A DNA stretch of 64,000 nucleotides from Cognataquiflexum nitidum. GTDB lineage: Bacteria; Bacteroidota; Bacteroidia; Cytophagales; Cyclobacteriaceae. Positions 43,234 to 52,437 of the stretch are shown here, one piece after another. Location: contig NZ_JAKZAM010000011.1 of assembly GCF_022538055.1 (NCBI RefSeq), forward strand, positions 62,001 to 126,000, given 5' to 3'. Numbering within the stretch: position 1 is the first letter of the stretch; each line of letters starts with the position of its first letter. Made by a program: the position numbers and the translations under genes. Below the pieces are notes generated by a model. That model did no database searches, was not told the DNA's origin, and saw nothing but the letters and a program-made list of their open reading frames with translations.

Positions 43234-45318
43234 ATGTCAAAAAACATCAACCTTTCACTGCTTTTTTTCTTCCTATTTCTACTTAGCTTAGTCTCTTTTG
43301 GCCAAGTGGTATCACCGCCAAAGTGGAATATCCAACTGGCCAATCCGGACCTCAAAGTCGGCGCTGAAGCAGAAATTGTGTTGAAAGCATCTATTCCTAG
43401 AAATTGGTATATCTATTCCAATGACTTTGATGAGAATGCAGGCCCGGTACTTACCAGCTTAAGCTTGGAGGGATCAAAGGGGATTTCGGCTACCGAGAAG
43501 TTGAAACCGATCAATCCGAAGAAGAAATTTGATGAAGTTTGGGAGGCAGACATCACCTATTTTTCGGTTGCAGGGGAATTTCGTCAGAAGATTACGGTCA
43601 TCGAACCAAATGTGGAAATCAAGGGAACGGTTGAATACCAAATGTGTTCGGATGTGACCGGGCAATGTATCCTGTATGAGGAAGATTTTACGATCAAAGC
43701 CACTGCGCAGGGTTCAGATAATATAACACCAAGTCCTAGTGAATCTTCTGCTGACAACTCCAATCTTGAAAAATCTGAACCTGATTCTTCGGTTTCAGCA
43801 ACTGAACCCGTTCAGGAAAAAGCGGAAGTCATCGACGGAAACCAAGAAAGGTCTTTTGTGGACCTCGATGATGAAGGTAGCAAGGGGGGATTGTTGGGTT
43901 TTATGTTTGTTGCTTTTTTGGCAGGTTTGGCGGCGTTGCTGACACCTTGTGTGTTTCCGATGATCCCGATGACGGTGACTTTCTTTACAGGAAGATCCAA
44001 ATCCAGGATTTCAGGAATCCGGAATGCCGGGATTTATGGCTTGTCCATTATCGCTATTTATACCATTGCCGGGACGGCAGTTGCTGCGATCCAAGGTCCT
44101 GAATTTGCCAATTGGCTTTCAACCCATTGGCTTCCCAATGTATTCTTCTTTCTTATTTTCATCTTCTTTGCATTTGCTTTCTTGGGCATGTTTGAGATTA
44201 CCTTGCCGAGCAGTTTTGTGAATAAGATCGATGCCAAAGCCGATAAAGGCGGAATGGCAGGGATTTTCTTTATGGCCTTCACCTTGGTGTTGGTTTCGTT
44301 TTCTTGTACAGGACCGATTGTAGGTTCTATTTTGATCAAAGCTGCCGGCGGGGATTTCATTACCCCAATTGCAGGGATGTTTGCATTTTCGCTCGCTTTC
44401 GCTATCCCCTTTACCTTGTTTGCAGTATTCCCTGAATGGCTCAATTCACTACCAAAATCCGGGGGTTGGCTGAATTCCGTCAAGGTGGTATTGGGATTTT
44501 TGGAATTGGCTTTGGCCTTCAAATTTCTTTCCGTTGCCGATCAGGTTTACCATTGGGGATTGCTCGACAGGGACATTTATATCGCGATTTGGATTGTGAT
44601 TTTCTTCCTTTTGGGATTGTATCTTTTGGGCAAAATCAGGACCAAGCACGATTCACCGATGGACTATATCGGAGTACCAAGGCTGATGTTGGCCATTACC
44701 ACTTTCGTATTTGTGGTCTATCTGATTCCAGGACTTTGGGGAGCGCCTTTGAAAGCCCTGAGTGGCTACCTTCCTCCCATGGCGACCCATGACTTCAATG
44801 TAATGGAAAGTAGGGCAGGTGCGGTGAGTAAAGAAAACCAATTGGGAGAAATTCCGAAGTATGCCGATTTCCTGCATTTCCCTCATGGTATCCAAGGGTA
44901 TTTTGATTACAAACAGGCTTTAGCTGCCGCACAGAAGCAGGGAAAACCCTTGTTTATAGATTTTACAGGCCACGGCTGCGTTAACTGTCGGGAAATGGAA
45001 GCCCGAGTGTGGTCAGATCCGCAGGTTTTGCAAAGGTTGAAAGAGGATTTTGTGATGGTGGCTTTGTATATCGATGAGCGGTATGAACTGCCGGAAGCCG
45101 AATGGTATGTGTCGGATTATGATGGAAAGGAGAAAAAAACCATTGGCAAGCAGAACGCTGATTTCCAGATTACGAAATTCAACAACAATGCCCAGCCCTA
45201 TTATGTGATCTTGGACCATAATGAGGAATTGCTCGTCAAACCCAAAGCCTATGACACCAATATCCTGAATTTTGTCAGTTTCTTAGAGGAGGCAAAAGCG
45301 GAGTTTGGAAGAAGGTAA
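43234..45318 (+). CDS. DsbD-like thiol:disulfide interchange protein
   Basis: The protein is 694 residues long from the ATG at 43234 (MSKNINLSLLFFFLFLLSLV, signal peptide ending SFGQ). It has an N-terminal DsbD-like periplasmic beta domain (to about 170, with MCSDVTGQC), an acidic linker, then eight or so membrane segments. These include LLTPCVFPMIPMTVTF and FSCTGPIVGS, whose Cys residues carry electrons. It ends in a periplasmic thioredoxin domain with FTGHGCVNCREME. It would pass reducing equivalents from cytoplasmic thioredoxin to periplasmic proteins, for instance for cytochrome c maturation. A start at 43186 is possible but puts extra residues before the signal. Confidence 0.92.
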   Translation: MSKNINLSLLFFFLFLLSLVSFGQVVSPPKWNIQLANPDLKVGAEAEIVLKASIPRNWYIYSNDFDENAGPVLTSLSLEGSKGISATEKLKPINPKKKFDEVWEADITYFSVAGEFRQKITVIEPNVEIKGTVEYQMCSDVTGQCILYEEDFTIKATAQGSDNITPSPSESSADNSNLEKSEPDSSVSATEPVQEKAEVIDGNQERSFVDLDDEGSKGGLLGFMFVAFLAGLAALLTPCVFPMIPMTVTFFTGRSKSRISGIRNAGIYGLSIIAIYTIAGTAVAAIQGPEFANWLSTHWLPNVFFFLIFIFFAFAFLGMFEITLPSSFVNKIDAKADKGGMAGIFFMAFTLVLVSFSCTGPIVGSILIKAAGGDFITPIAGMFAFSLAFAIPFTLFAVFPEWLNSLPKSGGWLNSVKVVLGFLELALAFKFLSVADQVYHWGLLDRDIYIAIWIVIFFLLGLYLLGKIRTKHDSPMDYIGVPRLMLAITTFVFVVYLIPGLWGAPLKALSGYLPPMATHDFNVMESRAGAVSKENQLGEIPKYADFLHFPHGIQGYFDYKQALAAAQKQGKPLFIDFTGHGCVNCREMEARVWSDPQVLQRLKEDFVMVALYIDERYELPEAEWYVSDYDGKEKKTIGKQNADFQITKFNNNAQPYYVILDHNEELLVKPKAYDTNILNFVSFLEEAKAEFGRR

Positions 45319-45400
45319 GGTTTGATAGTATTTTATTTAAAACAACCTGTGACTGTTTTTGGGTCAGATTTTTAAGAAGGAAGAAAAGTGATAAAATTTC

Positions 45401-45435
45401 AAAAAAAATCCTCCTCATGAAAATGAGGAGGATTT
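45401..45435 (-). terminator. Terminator of the glyA-tatC-rpiB row
   Basis: AAATCCTCCTCAT (45406-45418) pairs perfectly with ATGAGGAGGATTT (45423-45435) around gaaa. On the minus strand the stem is followed by T8 (the A8 at 45401-45408), right after the rpiB stop. On the plus strand there is no T-run beyond the stem, so the main user is rpiB. Confidence 0.9.
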
Positions 45436-45436
45436 G

Positions 45437-45874
45437 CTATTTACAGGCAATTTTATTTACCCTAGTGGCATGTCTACCACCTTCAAAATCAGTAGTAAGG
45501 AAAATTTCCACAAGTTTCGAGGCAAGTTCCAATGATATAAACCTCGCAGGCAATGCCAATACATTGGCATCATTATGTTGCCTGGCTAAAGCAGATAAAT
45601 CCTCTGTCCAACAAAGAGCGGCGCGAATTCCCTGATGCTTGTTGGCTGTGATTGCAACACCGTTGCCGCTACCACAGATGAGGATTCCCTGTTTGAATTC
45701 ACCGGCTTCTATTGCATTGCAAAGAGGGTGAACAAAATCAGGATAATCGGCTGAGGCAGGTGTATAAGGACCAAAATCTTTTACTTCATACCCTGCTATT
45801 TCCAATACTTTGATCAGGTCTGTTTTATATTCAAAACCTGCATGGTCTCCTCCTATTGCAATCCTTTTATTCAT
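45437..45874 (-). CDS. rpiB: Ribose-5-phosphate isomerase B
   Basis: The 145-residue protein has the RpiB/LacAB signatures IGGDHAGFEYK near the N-terminus, GILICGSGNGVAITANK with the catalytic-site Cys (near residue 66), and RHNDANVLALPAR. It interconverts ribose-5-phosphate and ribulose-5-phosphate in the pentose phosphate pathway. It is the last gene of the minus-strand row glyA-tatC-rpiB. Its start overlaps the tatC stop by 8 bp (ATGaaTAA), and a terminator follows its stop closely. Confidence 0.95.
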   Translation of the reverse strand: MNKRIAIGGDHAGFEYKTDLIKVLEIAGYEVKDFGPYTPASADYPDFVHPLCNAIEAGEFKQGILICGSGNGVAITANKHQGIRAALCWTEDLSALARQHNDANVLALPARFISLELASKLVEIFLTTDFEGGRHATRVNKIACK

Positions 45875-46727
45875 TGTCTTTGTATTTCAAGTTATCTTCC
45901 AGTTCTTTTTTTGCCCTTTTCTTTTCGAGTCTTTTTGCCACCTGTATTCCTGCTTCATAAAGTACCAGAATCGGCATGGCGATCAACACCTGACTTATGA
46001 CGTCCGGTGGTGTAATCAAAGCAGATAAAATCAAAATCACCACGATAGAATGCCTTCTATATGCTTTCAACATGGCAGCTGTAACCAAACCTGACATCGA
46101 AAGGAAATAGATCACTACAGGAAGCTGGAACATGATGGCAGATGCCAAGACAAGCATGCTTAGGGTACCGATATAAGAGGTAATGTCAAATTCATTGAGA
46201 ATGCTCGGATCCAATTGATAATTGGCCAAGAAATTAATAGAAAGCGGTGCAAGAATAAAATATCCAAATGCAGTTCCCATAAAAAACAGAAGACTCACAA
46301 AAAACACAGCACCGCGGGCAGCCTGCCTCTCCTTGGAATACAATCCCGGAGCAATAAATTTCCACACCTCCCAAAATAAGTAGGGAAATGAAACAATAAG
46401 TCCCACCACCATACTAGATGTAAGGTGCATGGAAAACTGACCGGTCATCTGCCTGCTTTGTATCGTAAAGGGAAGGGTGTCGATGCAGAGTGGAGGAATA
46501 GATAAGTAATCAGAAATCTGGCAAAGTACCCTGTAGGTGATAAAATCAACTTTGGATGGCCCAAGGATGACAACACCGAAAACAATACTTTTGGCAAGAA
46601 AAGCCGCAACTGTAAATATCAAAATCGCAGCGGCAGAACGTAACAGATGCCACCTCAACTGCTCCAAGTGGTCCAAAAAGGACATGCCCTCTTCTTCCTC
46701 TTCTTCTTTATACTGATCTAAGGCCAC
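45867..46727 (-). CDS. tatC: Twin-arginine translocase subunit TatC
   Basis: The 286-residue membrane protein has six hydrophobic segments and the TatC signature FLDHLEQLRWHLLRS near the N-terminus. An acidic, EEEEEE-containing leader precedes it. The annotated start is a GTG at 46727; an ATG 14 codons later would remove the acidic stretch. TatC is the receptor for twin-arginine signal peptides. TatA or TatB genes are not next to it in this window. It lies 15 bp behind glyA, and its stop is shared with the rpiB start. Confidence 0.93.
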   Translation of the reverse strand: MALDQYKEEEEEEGMSFLDHLEQLRWHLLRSAAAILIFTVAAFLAKSIVFGVVILGPSKVDFITYRVLCQISDYLSIPPLCIDTLPFTIQSRQMTGQFSMHLTSSMVVGLIVSFPYLFWEVWKFIAPGLYSKERQAARGAVFFVSLLFFMGTAFGYFILAPLSINFLANYQLDPSILNEFDITSYIGTLSMLVLASAIMFQLPVVIYFLSMSGLVTAAMLKAYRRHSIVVILILSALITPPDVISQVLIAMPILVLYEAGIQVAKRLEKKRAKKELEDNLKYKDNE

Positions 46728-46742
46728 GCTTTTTTAGAATAA

Positions 46743-48011
46743 TTAATACAATGGAAACTGAACCATCCAGTCGTTGACTTCAGATTTTATTTTTACCAAT
46801 TCAGCCTCTTGGTCGTGGTTTTTAAGAGCACGATCTATCAACCCTACTATTTTACGCATATCTTCTTCTTTCAAACCACGGGTGGTCACTGCGGCGGTTC
46901 CCACTCTCATTCCCGAGGTTACAAATGGCGATCTGGTATCAAAAGGAACCATATTTTTGTTGATGGTGATGTCCACTTTGCCCAAGGTCTCCTCTGCAAG
47001 CTTTCCTGTAAGGTCTTTGTTGCGGAGGTCGATCAGCATCATATGGTTGTCAGTACCACCGGAAATGATCTTATATCCCAAACCTACAAAAGTATCTGCC
47101 ATGATGGCAGCATTCTTTTTGACCTGAAGGACATAATCCATATAGTCATCAGAAAGAGCCTCTTCAAATGCGATTGCTTTGGCTGCAATAATGTGTTCCA
47201 AAGGTCCACCTTGTGTTCCGGGAAATACACCTGAATCCAGCAAAGCTGACATTTTTCTGAGTTCACCTTTAGGGGTTTTCAATCCAAAAGGATTGTCAAA
47301 ATCATCTCTCATCAAAATCAATCCACCTCTTGGACCACGAAGAGTTTTGTGTGTGGTGGTAGTCACTATGTGACAATGCTCCAAGGGATCATTCAAAAGT
47401 CCTTTGGCAATCAATCCAGATGGATGTGAAATATCTGCCAATAATATAGCACCGACTTGATCAGCAATATCTCTCAATCTCTCATAATCCCAATCGCGGC
47501 TATATGCTGAAGCCCCACAGATCAATAATTTTGGTTTTATTTCCAAAGCTTTGGCTTCTACTTTGTCGTAGTCGATGACTCCTGTCTCTTCTTCTACTCC
47601 ATAAAAATGAGGATCATATAATTTTCCGGAAAAATTGACAGGAGAACCATGGGTCAGGTGACCTCCGTGCGAAAGATCAAAACCTAAAATGGGATCGCCA
47701 GGGTTTAGCACAGCCAAGAAAACGGCTGCATTGGCCTGTGCACCGGAATGGGGCTGTACATTGGCCCATGTAGCGCCAAAAAGAGCTTTGGCCCTATCTA
47801 TGGCAAGCTGCTCAATTTCGTCTACAATCTCACAACCTCCATAATACCGCTTGCCGGGAAGGCCTTCAGCATACTTGTTGGTCAATACACTTCCTGCTGC
47901 TTCCATCACCTGCTTGCTAGTGAAATTTTCTGAAGCAATCAATTCAATTCCGGTTTTTTGACGGTTTTCCTCTTTGGATATGAGGTCAAAAATAGCCTGG
48001 TCTCTTTTCAT
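46743..48011 (-). CDS. glyA: Serine hydroxymethyltransferase
   Basis: The 422-residue PLP enzyme has the Schiff-base Lys in [15 protein letters not shown], the early [30 protein letters not shown] and [13 protein letters not shown]. It makes glycine and 5,10-methylene-tetrahydrofolate from serine. It is the first gene of a three-gene row with tatC and rpiB behind a well-formed promoter. The 5' leader is unusual: eight C residues sit directly against the ATG (G8 at 48012-48019 on the given strand). Confidence 0.96.
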   Translation of the reverse strand: MKRDQAIFDLISKEENRQKTGIELIASENFTSKQVMEAAGSVLTNKYAEGLPGKRYYGGCEIVDEIEQLAIDRAKALFGATWANVQPHSGAQANAAVFLAVLNPGDPILGFDLSHGGHLTHGSPVNFSGKLYDPHFYGVEEETGVIDYDKVEAKALEIKPKLLICGASAYSRDWDYERLRDIADQVGAILLADISHPSGLIAKGLLNDPLEHCHIVTTTTHKTLRGPRGGLILMRDDFDNPFGLKTPKGELRKMSALLDSGVFPGTQGGPLEHIIAAKAIAFEEALSDDYMDYVLQVKKNAAIMADTFVGLGYKIISGGTDNHMMLIDLRNKDLTGKLAEETLGKVDITINKNMVPFDTRSPFVTSGMRVGTAAVTTRGLKEEDMRKIVGLIDRALKNHDQEAELVKIKSEVNDWMVQFPLY

Positions 48012-48036
48012 GGGGGGGGTATTTTAATAGGTCGGC

Positions 48037-48067
48037 CAAAATTAGTTTTATTCAATGGATTATCCAA
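48037..48067 (-). promoter_or_regulatory. Bacteroidota-type promoter of the glyA row
   Basis: On the minus strand, TAATTTTG (48037-48044) matches the -7 consensus TAnnTTTG and a TTG (48065-48067) lies 20 bp upstream, the expected -33 spacing. The distance to the glyA ATG leaves a leader of about 20 nt. Confidence 0.7.
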
Positions 48068-48148
48068 TGGAATATATACAAAAGCACTAGGATAAAACCT
48101 TCAAGAAAACCAATGGCCTTAATTGGATCTCAGAAAAGTGAGTAAATT

Positions 48149-48832
48149 TCAAATAAAATTTTTCAATGTCTCAAATATCCTTTTAGCTATCCTTTCCATT
48201 CCCAAATCCCCGGGGTGCCTGGCAACACTTTCATTTGCAAATAGGCCAATGGCCATATTTTCTTCCTTCGAGCTTAAGTCTGTAAGGTTTACCAATTCCC
48301 AGTTATTGGTTTGAGCTACCAAAACAAGTTGCTGATTTACTTTTTCACTATACCAAAAAGTAGTAGATACGATGACTTCCATTTTTCGGCCGTTGGCAAG
48401 GTAATCCACAAATAACTTTATTGATTCGGCAAGCTCATTTCCATTGATCTCAGCTTCAGCTATATTTTCCCCAAACCTGATAATGAGAATATCAGGATTA
48501 AAATCTCTCAGGTGCTCATAAAAAGAAAAGTCAAAAGAGGTAAAGCCCCTTTCAAAGGGGAAGACGTTTTCACTTTTCAAATCAGCCTCCGGTTTTTTTG
48601 ATTTGACCAAAGATTTCAGGACTGAAAAATAATCTTTTTCCACAGAACTTGCCGCCATACCCCAACTGCCTTTCCAACCAATTTCAGGCGCCGGTGGATG
48701 CCAGGTGATGCTATTGCCTATGGCTAATATTTTGGGGTTGATTTTTGTCGATGGCGGGGTTTCTTTCGGTTCGATACATCCGTAAAGTCCCAAAATGAAA
48801 ACCCAAAATATTACCTTGATATTCCTAATCAT
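48149..48832 (-). CDS. SGNH/GDSL-like hydrolase lipoprotein
   Basis: The 227-residue protein begins with a lipoprotein signal (VFILGLYGC, Cys near residue 18). The SGNH block I Ser is in AIGNSITWHPP, the block III-type Asn is probably in LIIRFGENIAEA, and an HPG near the C-terminus (RHPGDLGM) could supply the block V catalytic His. This is the family of esterases and lipases that deacylate glycans or lipids. The gene is 19 bp behind the TonB-dependent receptor on the same strand, so it is likely in that operon. It might process the receptor's ligand, but that is inference. Confidence 0.75.
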   Translation of the reverse strand: MIRNIKVIFWVFILGLYGCIEPKETPPSTKINPKILAIGNSITWHPPAPEIGWKGSWGMAASSVEKDYFSVLKSLVKSKKPEADLKSENVFPFERGFTSFDFSFYEHLRDFNPDILIIRFGENIAEAEINGNELAESIKLFVDYLANGRKMEVIVSTTFWYSEKVNQQLVLVAQTNNWELVNLTDLSSKEENMAIGLFANESVARHPGDLGMERIAKRIFETLKNFI

Positions 48833-48851
48833 CCAATTTTTTTTTGTTTAC

Positions 48852-51119
48852 TTAAAAAGGTATCCTCACATTCAACGCAATATTCCTTCCCATTTGGTTG
48901 ACACCAAAAGGTCTGAAAAGCGATAAGTGATCCAAATAAGCTTTATTAAGCAGGTTAGTACCACTTACATAAACATCCAAAGTACTACCTCCCACCTTGA
49001 GGTTACCGCCGATATTCATCCCCAAAAGGAAATATCCCGGTGTCGCTTCTTCTAGAGGGGCCTCTCTTTCTTGGTCAAAAACCAATGATCCCAATACACT
49101 GATGTATGGTTTTTGAAGAATTCCGATATCGTTTAACCTGAAATCCAAGTTTTGGTTCCAACGGAAAGCTGGGATATAGGGTAGGTAACTGAGGTCGTTC
49201 CTTCTTTGGCCGATGACCATCGCATACGAGGTCGAGCCACTGATCCATTTGACAGAAGTTGGCTGGATGTCAAGTTCGATCTCCCCGCCATAAAGCCTGG
49301 CATCTGACTGCTCAAATGACCAGATATCCAAGTCCTGCTGCACTTCCCCTGTTGGAGCAAAGAAAATGTAATTGTTGATGCTGTTATAAAAGACCTCTCC
49401 TGAAAGTGCAAATCCCTTTCCACTATACCGGATGCCAAAGTCAGTCTGAATGTTTTGTTCTCTTTCAAAAGAAGCATTTCCTTTTTCAAATCTTCTTGTT
49501 CCAGGATGTACTCCATTGGAAAATAACTCAGCCAAATCAGGTGCCCTGAAACCCTGAGCAATGTTGAGTCTAAATCTCCATTTATCATCAGGCCTGAAAG
49601 TTGCTCCTCCACTTGTGGTAACCCCGTCAAACGTCCTTTTGAGCTTTCTGTCTTCAGGTTCACCGGGTAAGATAAACCCAAAGTCTATAAAATGTGGCGC
49701 ACTTGCATCCACATTTACTTTTCTGTAATCATACCTCAGGCCGCCTTGGATCACCCATTTGTCTTTATTATAATTCAATAAGCCATAGACAGATCGGTCG
49801 TCTTTTCTAGCGTCAGGAATCAAGAATTCCAAAGCATCGTCATAGTTGATGGTATTGAGAACAAAGCCTTGAACACCAAAAATTGCTTCCAAATGTGGAT
49901 TCAATGACTTGAAATACTTGAGATCATACATCAGGTTGGTCTGGTTCAATCCCAGATCCACGGTTGTTTCACCTGATTCTAACTCCTCCCTCAGGTTTTT
50001 GTGCAATCCAAAAGTGGCTTTGAACTTATCCTCACCCAAAAAGACATTGGTCTCTGAAGAAATGAAATGGTCAGTGACATTTTGGTAAGGCACTTGGGTC
50101 CTCCGGTCTCCTCTATAAGTCGCAAGTTCATCGATCTGGTTTTCATCCAAGATCCCGAGTTTTTGCTTCATGTAAGTATAGCGAAGCCTGGTCTCTCCCC
50201 ATCTTTTTTGAAGTCCCACTCCTGCTTTGAGGTTTTGGGTATTGAATCTGGTGTTGCCCATGGTCCTGCCATCTCCATCAATGTAATCAGCATGGGATTC
50301 CAAGGCACCGTTCAAGGACCAAACAAAGCCATTCTCAGTAGCACCTTTGACACCGACTTCAGATCTTAAACCAAGGTTGTTGCTGTATCCCCGCAGATTG
50401 ACATACCCATCCACATCGCCTTTGGCAGCATCTTTTTCTTCAATAAGATTGACGACTCCTGCCATTGCGCCTGATCCATAGATCAAAGAAGCGGGACCTT
50501 TGATCAACTCTACATTACCGATACCTGTTTCGGTTAGACCCAGACCATGGTCGGCACCCCATTGTTGGTTTTCAAATCTACCGCCTTGATATACAGACAA
50601 TACCCTGCTAAAGGAAAGTCCACGGATGACAGGTTTGCTGATACCGGGGCCTAAAGAGATTTCATTGACTCCGGGGGTTCTCGTCAGCGCAGTCATCAGA
50701 CTTGGAGAAGGCATTTTGAGAATGGCCATCCTATCTACCTTTTCGATGCTGATAGGAGAGCTTTCTTTACTCATGATATAGGCACCCGAAATAACGACTT
50801 CGTCAATATTCGTCATCGATTCCTCTAATTGGATCACAACAGCTTTTCCGGCATTGTTTGGCCTCACTGTTTGAACTTGGGTGGCATAGCCGATAAAGGA
50901 AATCTGAAAGGTTATATTTTTCTCAGGTAAAGAGGTAATCGTAAAATTACCATCAAGGTCAGTTACTACCCCGCGGTTGAGTTCAGGAATGAAAATAGAT
51001 ACACCCGGTAAGGGGGAATTGGTATTTTTATCCAGAACACGTCCTGTGATGGTAAGGTCTTGAGCGGCCAATACCCCAATTGAAATTAAGGTAAGGGCAA
51101 TTACGAATAGTAGTCGCAT
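48852..51119 (-). CDS. TonB-dependent outer-membrane receptor, possibly for metal uptake
   Basis: The 755-residue protein has a signal peptide (FVIALTLISIGVLAAQ), a carboxypeptidase-D-regulatory-like domain (TITGRVLDKNTNSPLPGVSI), a plug (MTNIDEVVISGAYI, KPVIRGLSFSRVLSVYQGG, IKGPASLIYGSGAMAGVVN) and a beta-barrel ending in IALNVRIPF. The plug wording with VIRGL...GADHGL...LIKGPASLIYGSGA is close to ZnuD-like metal receptors. The next gene upstream encodes a His-rich small protein, so metal uptake is the preferred reading. A siderophore or other ligand is not excluded. Fe/Zn-type regulation is possible: TGATAATGAT at 51147 recalls Fur-like sites, but this is weak evidence. Confidence 0.88.
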   Translation of the reverse strand: MRLLFVIALTLISIGVLAAQDLTITGRVLDKNTNSPLPGVSIFIPELNRGVVTDLDGNFTITSLPEKNITFQISFIGYATQVQTVRPNNAGKAVVIQLEESMTNIDEVVISGAYIMSKESSPISIEKVDRMAILKMPSPSLMTALTRTPGVNEISLGPGISKPVIRGLSFSRVLSVYQGGRFENQQWGADHGLGLTETGIGNVELIKGPASLIYGSGAMAGVVNLIEEKDAAKGDVDGYVNLRGYSNNLGLRSEVGVKGATENGFVWSLNGALESHADYIDGDGRTMGNTRFNTQNLKAGVGLQKRWGETRLRYTYMKQKLGILDENQIDELATYRGDRRTQVPYQNVTDHFISSETNVFLGEDKFKATFGLHKNLREELESGETTVDLGLNQTNLMYDLKYFKSLNPHLEAIFGVQGFVLNTINYDDALEFLIPDARKDDRSVYGLLNYNKDKWVIQGGLRYDYRKVNVDASAPHFIDFGFILPGEPEDRKLKRTFDGVTTSGGATFRPDDKWRFRLNIAQGFRAPDLAELFSNGVHPGTRRFEKGNASFEREQNIQTDFGIRYSGKGFALSGEVFYNSINNYIFFAPTGEVQQDLDIWSFEQSDARLYGGEIELDIQPTSVKWISGSTSYAMVIGQRRNDLSYLPYIPAFRWNQNLDFRLNDIGILQKPYISVLGSLVFDQEREAPLEEATPGYFLLGMNIGGNLKVGGSTLDVYVSGTNLLNKAYLDHLSLFRPFGVNQMGRNIALNVRIPF

Positions 51120-51184
51120 TGCTTGAATTGCTAGTAAGTGTAAATGATAATGATTTGAGTTCTGATGATCTCAGAGTAAAAAAA

Positions 51185-51547
51185 TCAAGCAATCGCAGGC
51201 GGACCTCGGTGTTCAAATCCAAACTGAACTCGCGAGAAAAATTCTAAAGAATTAAAAGATGATACAAAACTTTGATCATATTCATCCAGGCATGGTATAG
51301 GGATTTCAAACTGATATACGATATAATCAGCATGTTCCATAAGATCCAAGATGATAAGTTCCTCCTCTGTATGTCCATGGTCAGGAAGTGATTCCTGTTC
51401 GAGAGTTAATATCGGATGGGCATGGGTGATGATCTTTCCGTTCAATTCATGGGAGTGAAAAAACAAAACTCCATTTGCCAAAACACTTGACATCAGGACC
51501 AAGCTGAAATGACTAAGGAATGGAAGAATGTTGCGGAATTTTTTCAC
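51185..51547 (-). CDS. Small His-rich exported or membrane protein upstream of the TonB receptor
   Basis: The 120-residue protein has an N-terminal hydrophobic segment (RNILPFLSHFSLVLMSSVLA) that may be a signal or anchor. It has a cluster of His residues in FFHSHELNGKIITHAHPI and later LPDHGHTEEE. Clusters of this kind occur in periplasmic metal-handling proteins. It lies 65 bp ahead of the TonB receptor on the same strand. The function is not recognised; metal binding before or after transport is an inference from composition and neighbours. Confidence 0.65.
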   Translation of the reverse strand: MKKFRNILPFLSHFSLVLMSSVLANGVLFFHSHELNGKIITHAHPILTLEQESLPDHGHTEEELIILDLMEHADYIVYQFEIPIPCLDEYDQSFVSSFNSLEFFSRVQFGFEHRGPPAIA

Positions 51548-51574
51548 TTATTTCAATAATTCAATCGGATAACA

Positions 51575-51598
51575 CAAATATAGATAACAATGTTAATC
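51575..51598 (-). promoter_or_regulatory. Candidate promoter and operator of the His-rich/TonB operon
   Basis: TATATTTG on the minus strand (51575-51582) fits the -7 consensus and lies about 28 bp before the ATG. Directly behind it is the near-palindrome GATAACAATGTTAATC (51583-51598). This placement would block or aid polymerase. A metal-responsive regulator is a guess. Confidence 0.4.
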
Positions 51599-51693
51599 TT
51601 AATTTACCATTCATAATTTTATTCCAAGCCAAAAAAAATTGGTAGACGAGTTAAAAAAATAACCATTTGGCAGAATTTTAGTAGATTTCAGAC

Positions 51694-52068
51694 ATGGTAG
51701 ATTTCAGATACAGACCCGAAACCTATTTTGAAGACGAACTTACTTCTGTACTTTTGATCAGGATGGACTTTCCCGAAAGTCAGTGGGGAGAGGTAATCAG
51801 CATCTATGCCAATCTTTTGGATGGTCAGGTCCACTATGAAGCAGTAGATTTTTATGGTAATGATATCAATCTTAGTCCATCCAAAAGCCATGAACCCTTA
51901 TCCACCCAAGAAGTAATCTTTATGATAGAATCAATGGAAACTGATTGGGATCTTGCTCAAGGGAATATGGGTCTGACACTTTTGGGAATCCCGGAAGTAG
52001 AGAGTAAATATTATCCAGATCTAAAAATATATTTTTCGGAAAAGAGGAAAAGCTTTGGGCTTGACTAA
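51694..52068 (+). CDS. Hypothetical protein, 124 residues
   Basis: This is an acidic, probably cytoplasmic protein with no signal peptide or membrane segment. It contains VLLIRMDFPESQWGEV, IYANLLDGQVHYEAVDFYGN and a tail with DLKIYFSEKRKSFG. No family was recognised. A 12-base repeat (GTAGATTTCAGA) occurs on either side of its start codon, so the start is unsettled. It is convergent with the next small gene and overlaps it by 4 bp. Confidence 0.55.
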   Translation: MVDFRYRPETYFEDELTSVLLIRMDFPESQWGEVISIYANLLDGQVHYEAVDFYGNDINLSPSKSHEPLSTQEVIFMIESMETDWDLAQGNMGLTLLGIPEVESKYYPDLKIYFSEKRKSFGLD

Positions 52069-52292
52069 AAATCTAAAATCGTCTCGTAGGCCCTGCTAAG
52101 CGAATGATAGGTTCTGTACCAATACTCGTATGTCTCAAATGAAATGCAGTCACTGATCTCCATTCCCTGAAAATTTACTTTCTTTATGCTGTTTGATGGA
52201 AGCCAGCTTCTCAGGTCATTGGCCTGATCTATGGTGAGTTGGGAGAGTTGGACAATTTTCTTTCCTTCTATTACCAAGGGTATCAATTTCAT
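52065..52292 (-). CDS. Hypothetical protein, about 75 residues
   Basis: The frame from 52331 gives 88 residues, but the ATG at 52292 (MKLIPLVIEGKKIVQLSQLT), or the one just ahead of it, is a more natural start. Features are QLTIDQANDLRSWLPS, which reads like a helix-forming segment, and an aromatic tail (SFETYEYWYRTYHSLSRAYE). It has no membrane segment and no recognised family. Its end overlaps the convergent hypothetical gene by 4 bp. Confidence 0.5.
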   Translation of the reverse strand: MKLIPLVIEGKKIVQLSQLTIDQANDLRSWLPSNSIKKVNFQGMEISDCISFETYEYWYRTYHSLSRAYETILDF

Positions 52293-52437
52293 CATAACTG
52301 ATTGTTTATATTGCAAATGAAAAGGAATCACTTTTAGAATTGGTTAATTATAAATTACGATTGTGTTAACTTTAAAATTTACTCCTTATTTTGATTACCA
52401 AAATTCATCCTGTTCAGAAGCTTTGGCACCTTAGTAC

